A stretch of DNA of 64,000 bases, taken from contig WRPG01000022.1 in NCBI GenBank assembly GCA_009773355.1, forward strand, positions 1 through 64,000, given 5' to 3'. Under the pieces are notes generated by a model. That model was not told where the DNA came from. It worked only from the letters and a program-made list of their open reading frames with translations, and searched no databases. The position numbers and the translations under genes are program-made. Positions 47,202-56,777 of this stretch are shown here, piece after piece; position 1 is the stretch's first letter, and the number at the start of each line of letters is the position of its first letter. The DNA comes from Limisphaerales bacterium (GTDB taxonomy: Bacteria > Verrucomicrobiota > Verrucomicrobiia > Limisphaerales > SXTU01).

Positions 47202-48695
47202 GTGAATCCCCGAGGCAAAGGTTTAACGAGGCTGCTCACTGCCTTGCTGTTGCTTTTCGTCGGCTGCGGCACGGCAAGCGCAAACGGCGTCGTGCCGCTG
47301 CTGACTGCTTTCACCCGCCCGGAGACAGCACTCCTCACATTGGGACTGACAGCCGGCATCATTCTGTTTGAGGCCTGGCTGCTGAGGCGGCTGTTTCGGG
47401 AAGGCACATACGTCCGCTGGCTACGCGTCAGCGCCATCATCAACGTCGCGTCCAGCCTGGCGGGGTCGGTTTACCTGTGGATGTTCAAAGACGCCTGGCA
47501 GCTCATGAGCCTTGGGTTCAGCGCCGTCTTCGAGTTGTTCCTGCTGACGGTCGTGGTGGAAGGCGCGCTGCTATGCCGACTCGCTGGCTCGGACAAGTCC
47601 AACACTGCCACGACGGTCCTGCGGGGAGTTGGACTGAACTTCATCAGCTACGCTGGGCTGTTCGTTCTCCAAATCGGATTCGTCTTCGCGCTCATCGGCT
47701 GGGGTTCACACACCGACAAGCAGCGGCTCGCGCAGTGGCAGGACAAATCCGTGCTGGAGGGGGCCTCCGGCTACATCTACGCCATTGGGCGGGGAACCAA
47801 CTCCGGCGGACGAGGGCTGAAGCGCTTCGACGTGGCGGCGCAGCGATGGGAATCCCTCGTCGCGAAATCGCCGGAGTTCAACCCGCTCTCGTGGGATGTG
47901 GTCGGCGACACCTTTGCCTGCTTTTCCGGCGTCAGCCACCACGGCGGCAGCGAAATCCGCATCTACCGGCTGCCGGACTTCGAGCCGGTTCGCGTCATCT
48001 CGTTCAATAGTTCTGAGTTCCGTCTCTCTCCGGATGCGCGGCTGGTTGCGGCGGTGGCAAACTCGGGCGAGGCGGTGGCGCAGAAGGACGGCAGCGGCTA
48101 CTACGAGTTCGGTCGCAAGGGGTCGCTCAAAGTGTTCAACCTCGACACTGGTGATGTAGTTGCCGAGTCCAAGCGCATGGGCTTGAACCGCGGGCTGGCA
48201 TGGTCGAGTGATGGCCGGGAAGTCTTTTTCGTTTCATTCTTGGACGAGGCGGTCTTTGGCCCGGGTCGGGAGCAGATGCGCGGTTCAACCAGCTACGGTC
48301 ATGTGTCCTTCGATGGTCCTCATGCTCAGGGCATCTACGCGCTGACGATTGCCAGCGGCGAAGTCCGGCTTGTCACCAAGGGAATTTATCCCGAAGTCGT
48401 GAACCCCGGCGGGCAGCTTTGGTTCCAAGCCGGCAAGGGCCTGCGCGTCCGGGAAGCCAACGGCCAGGAGCGCGGCATGGATTTGTCCGACCTTTCACAT
48501 CGCTTGCCGTCGTTGTCTCCGGACGGCAAAAGCGCGGTGATGCAGGTTCAAGGCCGGACTCCATTTCAAGGGAAGGCGTTTCTCACGGTGTTTCGCGTCA
48601 GCGCTCCCGAGAAACGCCTCATCGTTGATGCGGAATCCATCTATCATTACCGGTGGGCTGTGGGTTCGGCAGCAGTGACGGCGAAACAGCCGTAG
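47202..48695 (+). CDS. Membrane protein with C-terminal propeller-like domain
   Basis: 497 residues with a GTG start. A hydrophobic export signal or lipobox-like LLLLFVGC is followed by about four transmembrane helices (40-180). The C-terminal 300 residues show beta-propeller-like blocks: SEFRLSPDARLVAAVANSGE, NRGLAWSSDGREVFFVSFLD, HRLPSLSPDGKSAVMQVQGR. Function unknown; the topology suggests an extracytoplasmic sensor or binding domain on a membrane base. Confidence 0.72.
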   Translation: MNPRGKGLTRLLTALLLLFVGCGTASANGVVPLLTAFTRPETALLTLGLTAGIILFEAWLLRRLFREGTYVRWLRVSAIINVASSLAGSVYLWMFKDAWQLMSLGFSAVFELFLLTVVVEGALLCRLAGSDKSNTATTVLRGVGLNFISYAGLFVLQIGFVFALIGWGSHTDKQRLAQWQDKSVLEGASGYIYAIGRGTNSGGRGLKRFDVAAQRWESLVAKSPEFNPLSWDVVGDTFACFSGVSHHGGSEIRIYRLPDFEPVRVISFNSSEFRLSPDARLVAAVANSGEAVAQKDGSGYYEFGRKGSLKVFNLDTGDVVAESKRMGLNRGLAWSSDGREVFFVSFLDEAVFGPGREQMRGSTSYGHVSFDGPHAQGIYALTIASGEVRLVTKGIYPEVVNPGGQLWFQAGKGLRVREANGQERGMDLSDLSHRLPSLSPDGKSAVMQVQGRTPFQGKAFLTVFRVSAPEKRLIVDAESIYHYRWAVGSAAVTAKQP

Positions 48696-48756
48696 CCAGT
48701 CGGCTCGCCGTTTGAAGCTTCCCGCCGTGTCGTTCGTTTCCTACCGTGTGCCCGCT

Positions 48757-51700
48757 ATGAATCCTTTCCGCCCCGCCGCGCTGGCTGTCGCGACTTCGCT
48801 CGTCTTCACCGCCACGCTTTCCGCCGCTGACTATAAGGTGCCGCAGAAGAACCTCGGCTTCCCCACTTACAAAAACGCGCCGCCAGGGAAACAGATGTCC
48901 GGTCAGCACGCGCCCGCCACCACGCCCGCGCTCTCGCCGGAGGAGGCGCGGAAGAGGTTCACGCTCCCGCCAGGCTTTGAAATCCGCCTCTTCGCCAGCG
49001 AGCCGGAGGTGGTCAACCCCGTCGCGATGACGTGGGACGAGCGCGGGCGGCTGTGGGTGGTCGAGCTTTACGAATATCCGCTCGGTGCAAAGCCCGGCGC
49101 GAAGGGCCGCGACCGCATCAAGATTCTCGAAGACACCGATGGCGACGGGCGCGCGGACAAGGTCACGGTCTTCGCCGAAGGCTTTTCGCTCGCGACTGGC
49201 ATCCTCCTCGGCCACGGCGGTGTGTTCCTCGGCCAAGCGCCGCATCTGCTCTTCCTGCAAGACACGAACGCCCCGGCGGGCGCGGGCATCGGCGCGTTTC
49301 AGAAAGCGAACAAGCAAACGGTGTTGCTCAAAGGCTTCGGCCTCGAAGACCGCCACGAATTGCTCAACGGATTCACGTGGGGACCGGACGGCCAGCTCTA
49401 TATGACGCACGGCGTCTTCACGCGCGCGAATGTCTCCAGCCCCGAGCGCCCCGGCGAACCCGCTGTCCGCATGGACGCCGCCGTCGCGCGCTACAACGTG
49501 CAGACGCGCAAGTTCGAGGTCTATGCCGACGGCACGAGCAACCCGTGGGGCGTGGACTTCGACCGCGCGGGCAACGCGTTTCTCAGCGCGTGCGTGATTG
49601 ACCACATGTTCCACATGGCCCCCGGCGGCATCTACGTGCGGCAGGGCGGCCAGCCGATGTTTCCCTACGCCTACCAGATGCTGCCGAGCATCGTGGACCA
49701 TCGCCACAAGATGGCGGCCTACGCGGGCATCCAGGTCTATCTCGGCGACCAGTGGCCGGCGGAGCATTACGGCACCATCTTCTGCGGCAACCTCCACGAC
49801 AACGCGGTGCATCAGGACACGCTCACGCCCAACGGCAGCACGTTCAAAAGCTCCTTCAAGCAGGACTTCGTGCGCGCGAACGACGGCTGGTTCATGCCCG
49901 TGAGCCAGCAGGTCGGCCCCGACGGCGCGCTGTGGGTGATGGACTGGTATGACAAGTATCCCTGCTACCAAAACGCCCGCGCCGACCCCGAGGGCGTGGA
50001 CCGCGAGCACGGCCGCATCTGGCGCGTCGTTCACACTGGCGGCGAGAAGGGAAAGAAAGTCCCGTCGCGCCCCGAGGTGAACATGGACCTCGCGAAACTC
50101 ACCTCCGCTCAACTCGTCGAGCGTCTCGCGCACGCGAACGTGTGGCAGCGGAAGATGGCGCAGCGCGTCTTGAGCGAGCGCAACGACGACCGCATCAAGG
50201 CACCGTTGGAAAAACTATTCACTGACGGCGCGACGTTGGAAGCGCGGCTGACGTCGCTGTGGACGTTGCACAGCGCAGGCTTGCTGAAGCTCCCCGGTGA
50301 TTTGCTCCGCACTGCTGCCAACGACAAAGACCCCGCCATCCGCACTTGGACCGCACGACTCATCGGTGAAAGTCGGATTGGCACGCGGATGCACATGGCC
50401 CTCTTGAAGCAGCTTGCGGCTGACACGGAACCGACCGTGCGGCTCGCCGTGGCAACGGCCTGCCGCCAGTTCACATCCGGCTCACTGACCGTGAACACGC
50501 CTGTTTCGTTGACGGGTGCAGTCACGGGCCAGCCGGCGAATTTCGTCCAGCCCATCATCGAAAGTTTGCTGCACGCCAGCACCGACCCGAAAGACCTGAC
50601 CATCGGCCACATGATTTGGATGGCTTCCGAGCCGCTGGTGGCGCGTGGTGGCTCCTTCGCTTACGAGTTGCTCAACAAGGAAGGCGTCCGCAAGACCGCA
50701 CTCGCCGGCTCCTTCGCCTATAAATCTATGCGCCGCGTCTGCGACCTGCAAAACCCGGTGCAGCTTGATGCCGCGCTAGACTTCATCGGCGGCCTGCCCG
50801 CGACCGATGCGCTCCTGCCCTTCGCGCTCAACGGCCTCGTGGACGGCCAGAAGGGCAAGGCGCTCAAGCCCAACAAGCCCACCGATGCCGTGATGCAGCG
50901 CCTCCTCGCCAGCCCGCGCGAGGACGTGGTGCGCTTCGCCCGCCAGCTCGGCGCGCTCTGGGGCGATGCCGGTGCGATGCAGGCCAGCCTCGCCCTCGTG
51001 AACGACGCGAAGGCCCCGCTCGACGAGCGTCTCAAGGCCGCGCAGACCGCGCGCCAGCTCAAGAACGACGCCGCCCGCGATGCCCTGCTGAAGGCCATCA
51101 CACCGGGCAATCCCGAGCCGCTCGTGCTCGAAGCCATCGCCGGCCTCAGCCAGCTTGGCGCGGACACGACCGCCGAGGCGCTCTTCGCCCAGTGGAAGAA
51201 TTTTAGCCCCGCCGCCCGCCGCACCGCCGCTGAGACGCTTGCCTCGCGCGCCCGCTGGGCCTCGCAGCTCCTCAGCGAACTGGAGCAGAAGCGCATTCTC
51301 GCCAGTGACATTCCCGCCGCGACCATCCGCACGCTCACGCGCAGCGAGGCGGACTTCGGGATGCTCGCCAAGCGCGCCACCGCCGTCTTCGGCCGCGTGC
51401 GCGATGCGAACGCCGACAAGCTCAAGCTCATCGCCGCGAAGAAGAGCATGATTCTTGGCGCGAAGGGCCAGCCGGACTTGAAGGCCGGTTACGAGGTCGC
51501 GAAGAAGACGTGTTTCACCTGCCACAAGCTCCACGGCGAGGGCGCGGACATCGGCCCCGACCTGACGGGCGTGGGCCGCAGCAGCCTCGATGCGTTGCTG
51601 GCCAACATCATTGACCCGAACCAGATCATCGGCGCGGGCTACGAGATGGTGGAGATCACGACCAAGGACGACCGCAGCGTAAGCGGCCGCATGGTCGAGC

Positions 51701-52464
51701 ACACCGACACCCGCGTGCGTCTCCTGAGCGCCGGCCCGAAGGAGGACGTGGTGGCCAAGAGCGACATCGCCAAGCTGCGCGTGAGCGAATTGAGCGTGAT
51801 GGCCGAGGGCCTGGAGCAGATGCCCGACGCCGACTTCCGCAACCTCATCGCCTACATCTTGAACCCGCCCGGCGACAAAGCGCCGTTCAGTTGGAAGAAC
51901 GACGCCGGGAGCGCAGGTGTCCAACCTGCGTCAGCTCCGAAAGCCGGCAAGGCTCCCGAGAAGAAATCCAGCACCGGCAGCCCCGAACCGCGGCTTGGAC
52001 AGCCGCGCTCCGACGCGCGCGTGGACTGGGAATCCGTCTCCCTTTGGAACCCCGAGTGGCGCGTCGTCGCGCCCGAGTTCGAGGGCACGCCGGCCAAGCT
52101 CCTCGACTTTGCCGGGAAGCAAAACGTCCTGCTCACACATCCCTTCGACCGCGAGAAACCCGCCGCCCTCGAACGCGAGCTGACCATCCCCGCCGGCCAG
52201 AAGACCACGCTGAAACTCCTCGTCGCCGCCCACGAGAAAGGCGATTGGGAACTCCGCGTCCTCGCCAACGGCAAGCCGCTCCTCAAGCAGCTCATCGCCC
52301 GCCAAGGCACCGAAACTTGGCAACCCGTGACCGTGGACCTCACCCCGCTCGCCGGGCGGAAGGTCACGCTCCGGCTGGAGAACGCGGCGAACGGGTGGAG
52401 CTGGGAGTTCGGCTACTGGAGCATCATTGAAGTGAAGTCCGAGCGAGTGGCGGCGGCACGGTGA
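48757..52464 (+). CDS. Large secreted dehydrogenase/HEAT/cytochrome c protein (PVC type)
   Basis: 1235 residues. Order: signal peptide (about 1-28), membrane-bound dehydrogenase-type propeller (about 55-430), HEAT-like helical region (about 430-900), c-type cytochrome domain with CFTCHK at C919 (CxxCH haem site) continuing GEGADIGPDLTGVGRSSLDA, then a repeat-derived linker (about 1051-1086) and a galactose-binding-like C-terminal domain. Proteins of this layout are numerous in planctomycetes and verrucomicrobia and are thought to oxidise sugars or alcohols at the cell surface. ATG 48757 is chosen over TTG 48712. Confidence 0.9.
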   Translation: MNPFRPAALAVATSLVFTATLSAADYKVPQKNLGFPTYKNAPPGKQMSGQHAPATTPALSPEEARKRFTLPPGFEIRLFASEPEVVNPVAMTWDERGRLWVVELYEYPLGAKPGAKGRDRIKILEDTDGDGRADKVTVFAEGFSLATGILLGHGGVFLGQAPHLLFLQDTNAPAGAGIGAFQKANKQTVLLKGFGLEDRHELLNGFTWGPDGQLYMTHGVFTRANVSSPERPGEPAVRMDAAVARYNVQTRKFEVYADGTSNPWGVDFDRAGNAFLSACVIDHMFHMAPGGIYVRQGGQPMFPYAYQMLPSIVDHRHKMAAYAGIQVYLGDQWPAEHYGTIFCGNLHDNAVHQDTLTPNGSTFKSSFKQDFVRANDGWFMPVSQQVGPDGALWVMDWYDKYPCYQNARADPEGVDREHGRIWRVVHTGGEKGKKVPSRPEVNMDLAKLTSAQLVERLAHANVWQRKMAQRVLSERNDDRIKAPLEKLFTDGATLEARLTSLWTLHSAGLLKLPGDLLRTAANDKDPAIRTWTARLIGESRIGTRMHMALLKQLAADTEPTVRLAVATACRQFTSGSLTVNTPVSLTGAVTGQPANFVQPIIESLLHASTDPKDLTIGHMIWMASEPLVARGGSFAYELLNKEGVRKTALAGSFAYKSMRRVCDLQNPVQLDAALDFIGGLPATDALLPFALNGLVDGQKGKALKPNKPTDAVMQRLLASPREDVVRFARQLGALWGDAGAMQASLALVNDAKAPLDERLKAAQTARQLKNDAARDALLKAITPGNPEPLVLEAIAGLSQLGADTTAEALFAQWKNFSPAARRTAAETLASRARWASQLLSELEQKRILASDIPAATIRTLTRSEADFGMLAKRATAVFGRVRDANADKLKLIAAKKSMILGAKGQPDLKAGYEVAKKTCFTCHKLHGEGADIGPDLTGVGRSSLDALLANIIDPNQIIGAGYEMVEITTKDDRSVSGRMVEHTDTRVRLLSAGPKEDVVAKSDIAKLRVSELSVMAEGLEQMPDADFRNLIAYILNPPGDKAPFSWKNDAGSAGVQPASAPKAGKAPEKKSSTGSPEPRLGQPRSDARVDWESVSLWNPEWRVVAPEFEGTPAKLLDFAGKQNVLLTHPFDREKPAALERELTIPAGQKTTLKLLVAAHEKGDWELRVLANGKPLLKQLIARQGTETWQPVTVDLTPLAGRKVTLRLENAANGWSWEFGYWSIIEVKSERVAAAR
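51907..52012. repeat. In-frame dispersed palindrome arms within the cytochrome gene
   Basis: The left arm at 51907-51930 has GGAGCGC, core AGGTGTCCAACCT, GCG. An inverted arm at about 51987-52011 has the variant core GGCTGTCCAAGCC between the same borders. The 55 bases between them and both arms are translated in frame, giving SAGVQPASAPKAG...EPRLGQPRSDAR. Confidence 0.8.
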
Positions 52465-52484
52465 GTGACCGTCGTCCGACAAGC

Positions 52485-52586
52485 AAAGCGGTGCTGAAAG
52501 CCACCGCAGTCCAGACGCTTCGCGAGTCCGATGGCCGCTGGTGGTCGCGCTAGCGTTTGGACTGCGGTGGCTTTCAGCACCGCTTT
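52485..52586. repeat. 29-bp perfect inverted repeat, AAAGCGG family
   Basis: The 29-bp arm at 52485-52513 (beginning AAAGCGGTGCTGAAAGCC) is repeated exactly inverted at 52558-52586, with a 44-base loop. It starts 21 bp past the cytochrome gene stop. The same family occurs at 25564-25708 with a different core in one arm. Confidence 0.93.
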
Positions 52587-52665
52587 TCGGCGGGGGCCGG
52601 GGTGAGGCACTGCTCCGGGTTCCTGCCCAAGATTCAGAGACTCTTCACGTCGTCACCTACCGGAG

Positions 52666-52800
52666 TTAGGCGGCCACCGGCAACTGAATCTCCGTCAGAT
52701 GCTTCTTCGGGTTGCCTTTGAAGATCATGCCGGGGCTTTTGAGGTAAACCTCGCGCGTGGGCAGGATGATTTTCAGGCTGCGCTCGCGGACGTGTCCCAC
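52666..52800 (-). CDS. Short unrecognised reading frame, possible gene remnant
   Basis: A 44-codon frame from a GTG, reading SLKIILPTREVYLKSPGMIF then KGNPKKHLTEIQLPVAA, with GC-rich third positions like real genes here. No family is recognised, and its start is close to the sialate esterase gene on the other strand. It may be a small gene or the C-terminal end of a decayed one. Confidence 0.3.
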   Translation of the reverse strand: MGHVRERSLKIILPTREVYLKSPGMIFKGNPKKHLTEIQLPVAA

Positions 52801-52844
52801 GCCTTTCCGGTTGACGCACTGGTGGCCTTCGCGAGTATTTCGCC

Positions 52845-54428
52845 ATGCACAAACGATTGTTCCTCGCACGTCAGTCAGCTTCTTTTCTGGGACTCACGGT
52901 CCTTGCGCTGCTCGTCACCGCAACCAGCCTGCGCGCCGACGTCAAGCTGCCGACAGTTTTTTCCGATCACATGGTGCTTCAGCAGGGCATGAGCGTGCCG
53001 GTCTGGGGCTGGGCGGACGAGGGCGAGCTGGTCATCGTGCAATACCGCGACCAGGTCGTGCAGACGCGCGCCAGGAACGGCAAGTGGCAGGTGAAGCTCG
53101 CGCCGATGCAGGCCAGCGCGCGGCCCTTCAACCTCCGCGTGCTGGGCAACAACCGGGTCGAGCTGAAGAACGTCGTGGTGGGCGAGGTGTGGGTCGCCAG
53201 CGGGCAGTCGAACATGCAGTGGGCGCTGCGCCAGACGGTGAACTGGCAGGCCGCCGCCGCAGCCGCCGCAAACCCCAACCTCCGCCTCTTCTATGTGCCG
53301 CGCGTGAAGTCGCCCGCGCCGGTCGCCGACCTCCAGGGCCAATACAACAACGCCAAGCCGGCGTGGACGGTCGCCAGCCCGGAGACGACGCCGGATTTCT
53401 CGGCGGTGGCTTATTTCTTTGGCCGTGATTTGCAGAAGGCACGCGGGGTGCCGGTGGGCATCATCCACACGAGCTGGGGCGGTTCGCCCGCCGAGGTCTG
53501 GATGAGCGAGCGCGTGCTGGGCGGAAATCCGGCTTACAAAAAGGACATCCTCGACGCCTACCCGGTGGCCTACAAAAACTTCGAGGCGGCGAAGGCGCGC
53601 TTTCCCGAGCAGCTCGCCAAGGCGAAGCAGGCCGGCGCGAAGACGCTGCCGCAGGCACCGCGCGAGCCGTGGCGTCCGACCGAGCTTTACAACTCGATGA
53701 TCCACCCGCTCATCCCCTTCGCGATCAAGGGCGCGATCTGGTATCAGGGCGAGTCCAACGCGGGCCGCGCGTGGCAGTATCGCACGCTCTTCGCGGACAT
53801 GATCCAGAACTGGCGGCAGGACTGGGGCCAGAACTTCACCTTTCTCACCGTGCAGCTCGCGCCGTTCACGAAAATTCTGCCCGAGCCGGCGGACAGCAAC
53901 TGGGCCGAGCTGCGCGAGGCGCAAATCCTTGCCAGCAAGAACGTCGGCAACGCCGGCACCGTGGTCATCACCGACGTGGGTGAGGAGACCAACATCCACC
54001 CGCAGCAGAAGGAGCCGGTCGGCGCCCGCCTCGCGTTGCAGGCGCGCAAACTGGCCTATGGGGAAAACCTCCTCGCCAGCGGGCCGGCCTTCAAAAGCGT
54101 GAGCTTCAGCGGCGGCAAGGCGACGGTGGCTTTCACTGAGGTGGGCCAGGGACTCGAAGCCCGCGGCGGTGACTTGAAGGGCTTCGCCATTTGCGGTGCG
54201 GACGGCAAGTTCGTCTGGGCCAGCGCAAAGATCGTCGGCCGGGACAAGGTCGAGCTGTCCAGTTCCGCCGTGAAGCAGCCCGTCGCCGTGCGCTTCGGCT
54301 GGGCGAACTATCCGGTCGTGAACCTCTGGAACAAGGACGGCCTGCCCGCGCATCCGTTCCGCACGGACAGCTTTCCGGTGACGACGCAGCCCAAGCCGGC
54401 AGTCGCGGCGAAGGCTGACAAGAAATAG
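52845..54428 (+). CDS. Sialate O-acetylesterase family protein
   Basis: 527 residues. A signal peptide (FLGLTVLALLVTATSLRA) is followed by a beta-sandwich domain (LPTVFSDHMVLQQGMSVPVW) and the SGNH core: VASGQSNMQW (near 118-127, nucleophile serine), HTSWGGSPAEVWM, WYQGESNA and the DVGEETNIHPQQK region with Asp and His. Members remove acetyl groups from sialic acids or xylan. Abundant in PVC and Bacteroidetes polysaccharide degraders. Distinct from the upstream cytochrome gene. Confidence 0.92.
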   Translation: MHKRLFLARQSASFLGLTVLALLVTATSLRADVKLPTVFSDHMVLQQGMSVPVWGWADEGELVIVQYRDQVVQTRARNGKWQVKLAPMQASARPFNLRVLGNNRVELKNVVVGEVWVASGQSNMQWALRQTVNWQAAAAAAANPNLRLFYVPRVKSPAPVADLQGQYNNAKPAWTVASPETTPDFSAVAYFFGRDLQKARGVPVGIIHTSWGGSPAEVWMSERVLGGNPAYKKDILDAYPVAYKNFEAAKARFPEQLAKAKQAGAKTLPQAPREPWRPTELYNSMIHPLIPFAIKGAIWYQGESNAGRAWQYRTLFADMIQNWRQDWGQNFTFLTVQLAPFTKILPEPADSNWAELREAQILASKNVGNAGTVVITDVGEETNIHPQQKEPVGARLALQARKLAYGENLLASGPAFKSVSFSGGKATVAFTEVGQGLEARGGDLKGFAICGADGKFVWASAKIVGRDKVELSSSAVKQPVAVRFGWANYPVVNLWNKDGLPAHPFRTDSFPVTTQPKPAVAAKADKK

Positions 54429-54485
54429 CCTGCGGGTTTTTCCCTAGCGTCCCGCGCGGGCGGGCGGCGTCCGATTCCTTCGCGT

Positions 54486-55856
54486 ATGAGCAGTCAATGG
54501 CTTCCCGGCGATTCAAGCCGCACCAGGAGTCGCTGGCCGGCCGGGCTGTTCCTGGCGGTGGCCCTGCCGCTGGCCTTGTCCGCCGGAGAAATCCACGACG
54601 CCGTCCTCGCCCACGACCTGGCCCGGGTGAAGCAGTTGCTCAAGGCCAATCCCAAGCTGGTCAACGAGCGCACGGAAAAGGGTGACACGCCGCTCTACGT
54701 CGCGTCGCTCCTCGGCCAGTCCCCGCAGATGGTGCCGCTGCTGCTCCAGCTTGGCGCGGACCCGAACCCGGCGCCGAACCTCCGCATGGAGACGCCGCTG
54801 TCCATCGCCTACGAGATGAACAAGCGGCAGACGGTCGGCCTGCTGCTCCAGGCCGGGGCGCGGGAGGACGATCTTTCGCGCGGGGCGCGCATCCGCTACC
54901 TGACTTTGAAAAAGGACCTCGGCGAGCTGAACGCCCGGCTGGCGGAATTCCCGCGCCTGGTCAACGCGCGTGACGCCTACGGCCAGACGCCGTTGAACCT
55001 CGCCGTCTCCGGCCAGCAGGCGGATCCGGGCATCGTGCAGTTTCTGCTAAGTCGCGGCGCGGACCCGAACGCGACCAACCATTACGGCGGCACGCCTTAC
55101 TCCGTGGCGGTGGACCGGGGCCAGGCGAATCTGGCCGCGCTGCTGCGGCAGCATGGGGCGAAGGAGACGCCGGTCTCCCGCTCCGCGCCGCTGCGTCTCG
55201 CGGCGGTGAAAAACCAGCTCGCCGAGGCCGAGGCGCTGGTGAAGCGCAGCCCCGAGATGGTGAATGCCCACGACGACCTGCGCCGCACGCCGCTGCACTT
55301 CGCCTGCGCGCAGGCCGGGCTGCCGCTGGTCGAGCTGCTCCTCCAGCACGGCGCGGACGTGAATGCGGTGGACTTCGGCGACAACACGCCCCTGCATGGC
55401 GCCGCGTTTGCGGGCAAGCCGGAAATCATCAACGCGCTGCTGGCGCGGAAGGCGGACCCCAACGCCCGCAACCGCCAGCGCGTCACCCCGCTGTTCCACG
55501 CCGCCTTGCGCGGAGTGCTGCCGGCCGTCGAGGCGCTGCTGAAGGCGGGCGCGGATCCGAAGGCGGCGGACAACCTGGGCGAGACCGCCCTGCACCGGGC
55601 CGCCACCGGCGGCCATGTGGACGTGATCAAGGCGCTGCTGGAGCGCGGCATGGATGTGAATGCCCGCGACCGCCAGGGGCAGACGCCGCTGCACCAGGCC
55701 GCGCAACAGGGGAGGGCCGAGGCGGTGAAACTACTCCTGTCGCGGAAGGCGGATCCGTCTCTAACCGATGTCGCCGGCCAGACCGCCGGCGCGCTGGCCG
55801 CGAAGCGCAAGCACGAGGACGTGGTGCAACTCCTCCAAGCCGGCGCGCCGAAGTAG
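54486..55856 (+). CDS. Secreted ankyrin-repeat protein
   Basis: 456 residues. An N-terminal hydrophobic signal (about 18-36, AGLFLAVALPLALSAGE) is followed by about twelve ankyrin repeats such as GDTPLYVASLLGQSPQMVPL, RRTPLHFACAQAGLPLVELL and GQTPLHQAAQQGRAEAVKLL. Ankyrin repeats bind other proteins. In a free-living bacterium the target is unknown. Nothing in the sequence suggests a host-directed effector signal. Confidence 0.9.
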   Translation: MSSQWLPGDSSRTRSRWPAGLFLAVALPLALSAGEIHDAVLAHDLARVKQLLKANPKLVNERTEKGDTPLYVASLLGQSPQMVPLLLQLGADPNPAPNLRMETPLSIAYEMNKRQTVGLLLQAGAREDDLSRGARIRYLTLKKDLGELNARLAEFPRLVNARDAYGQTPLNLAVSGQQADPGIVQFLLSRGADPNATNHYGGTPYSVAVDRGQANLAALLRQHGAKETPVSRSAPLRLAAVKNQLAEAEALVKRSPEMVNAHDDLRRTPLHFACAQAGLPLVELLLQHGADVNAVDFGDNTPLHGAAFAGKPEIINALLARKADPNARNRQRVTPLFHAALRGVLPAVEALLKAGADPKAADNLGETALHRAATGGHVDVIKALLERGMDVNARDRQGQTPLHQAAQQGRAEAVKLLLSRKADPSLTDVAGQTAGALAAKRKHEDVVQLLQAGAPK

Positions 55857-55863
55857 CGGCGGA

Positions 55864-56649
55864 CTATTTCCCCACCGGCCGGCGGTGCAGCTTGTGGACC
55901 GCCGCCTGATCGGTGCATTTCACCAGCAGCTCGTCAATGCACACATGGGGCGGCCGGCTGGCGCACCAGACGAGGATTTCCGCGATGTCGTTGGCCGTGA
56001 GCGGCACGACGCCCTCATAGACCTTGTTCGAGCGCTGCTCGTCACCTTTGAAGCGCACCATCGAGAACTCGGTCTCCGCCATGCCGGGATCAATGGTGCC
56101 GACGCGCACGCCGGTGCCGCACAGCTCCAGGCGCAGCGAGCGGGTGATCATGATCTCCGCCGCCTTCACGCCGCAATACACCGAGCCGCCCTCGTAGGCC
56201 TGCCGGCCCGCGACCGAGCCGATGTTCAGGATGTAGCTGCCGGGGTTCTTGACCATGTAGGGCAGGATCGCGCGCGTCACGCGCATGACGCCCAGCAGGT
56301 TGACCTGCACCATCGCCTCCCAGTCCTCGTCCTTGCCGTTGGCCACGGTGTCCAGGCCGTGCGCGCCGCCGGCGTTGTTGACGAGCACGTCAATCTGCGG
56401 CGTGAGCGCGGGGATGCCCTCGGCGAACGTGTTCACGCTGCTGGTGCTGCCCACGTCGAGCTTGTGGAAGACGGCGGTGGGCGCGCCGAGCTTGCGCGCC
56501 TCGGCGGCGACGGCCTCGAGCTTGTCCGCGCGGCGCGCGCCCAGGATCAGGTTGCAGCCCTCGGCGGCGAAGGCGCGCGCGGCGGCGGCCCCGAACCCGC
56601 TGGAAGCTCCGGTGATGAGAACCCACTTGTTGGCAAGGCGTGATGGCAT
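55864..56649 (-). CDS. Short-chain dehydrogenase/reductase (YdfG-like)
   Basis: 261 residues. The NAD(P)-binding TGASSGFGAAAARAF motif, NNAGGAHG, the catalytic serine region and YCGVK (Tyr/Lys near 157-161) are all present. The ARRADKLEAV segment after the second strand points to NADP. It resembles 3-hydroxy acid (serine/allo-threonine) dehydrogenases of the YdfG type. ATG 56649 is used. It ends 7 bp from the ankyrin gene, convergent. Confidence 0.92.
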   Translation of the reverse strand: MPSRLANKWVLITGASSGFGAAAARAFAAEGCNLILGARRADKLEAVAAEARKLGAPTAVFHKLDVGSTSSVNTFAEGIPALTPQIDVLVNNAGGAHGLDTVANGKDEDWEAMVQVNLLGVMRVTRAILPYMVKNPGSYILNIGSVAGRQAYEGGSVYCGVKAAEIMITRSLRLELCGTGVRVGTIDPGMAETEFSMVRFKGDEQRSNKVYEGVVPLTANDIAEILVWCASRPPHVCIDELLVKCTDQAAVHKLHRRPVGK

Positions 56650-56777
56650 AGGAATCAATGTTGTTTCAGTGGCGAAGTTTTAGCGGTCGGGCGTGGGGCG
56701 GCAAAGGAAAAAGCCTTCCGGCATCGGGCACCCGCCCTCGTCGGACTGTCCCACGGACGAGCATCGAGGCGCGTGGT

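Noticed and set aside
54486-55856. Ankyrin protein as a host-directed effector
   Set aside because: It has an ordinary export signal, and nothing else in the window suggests host association.
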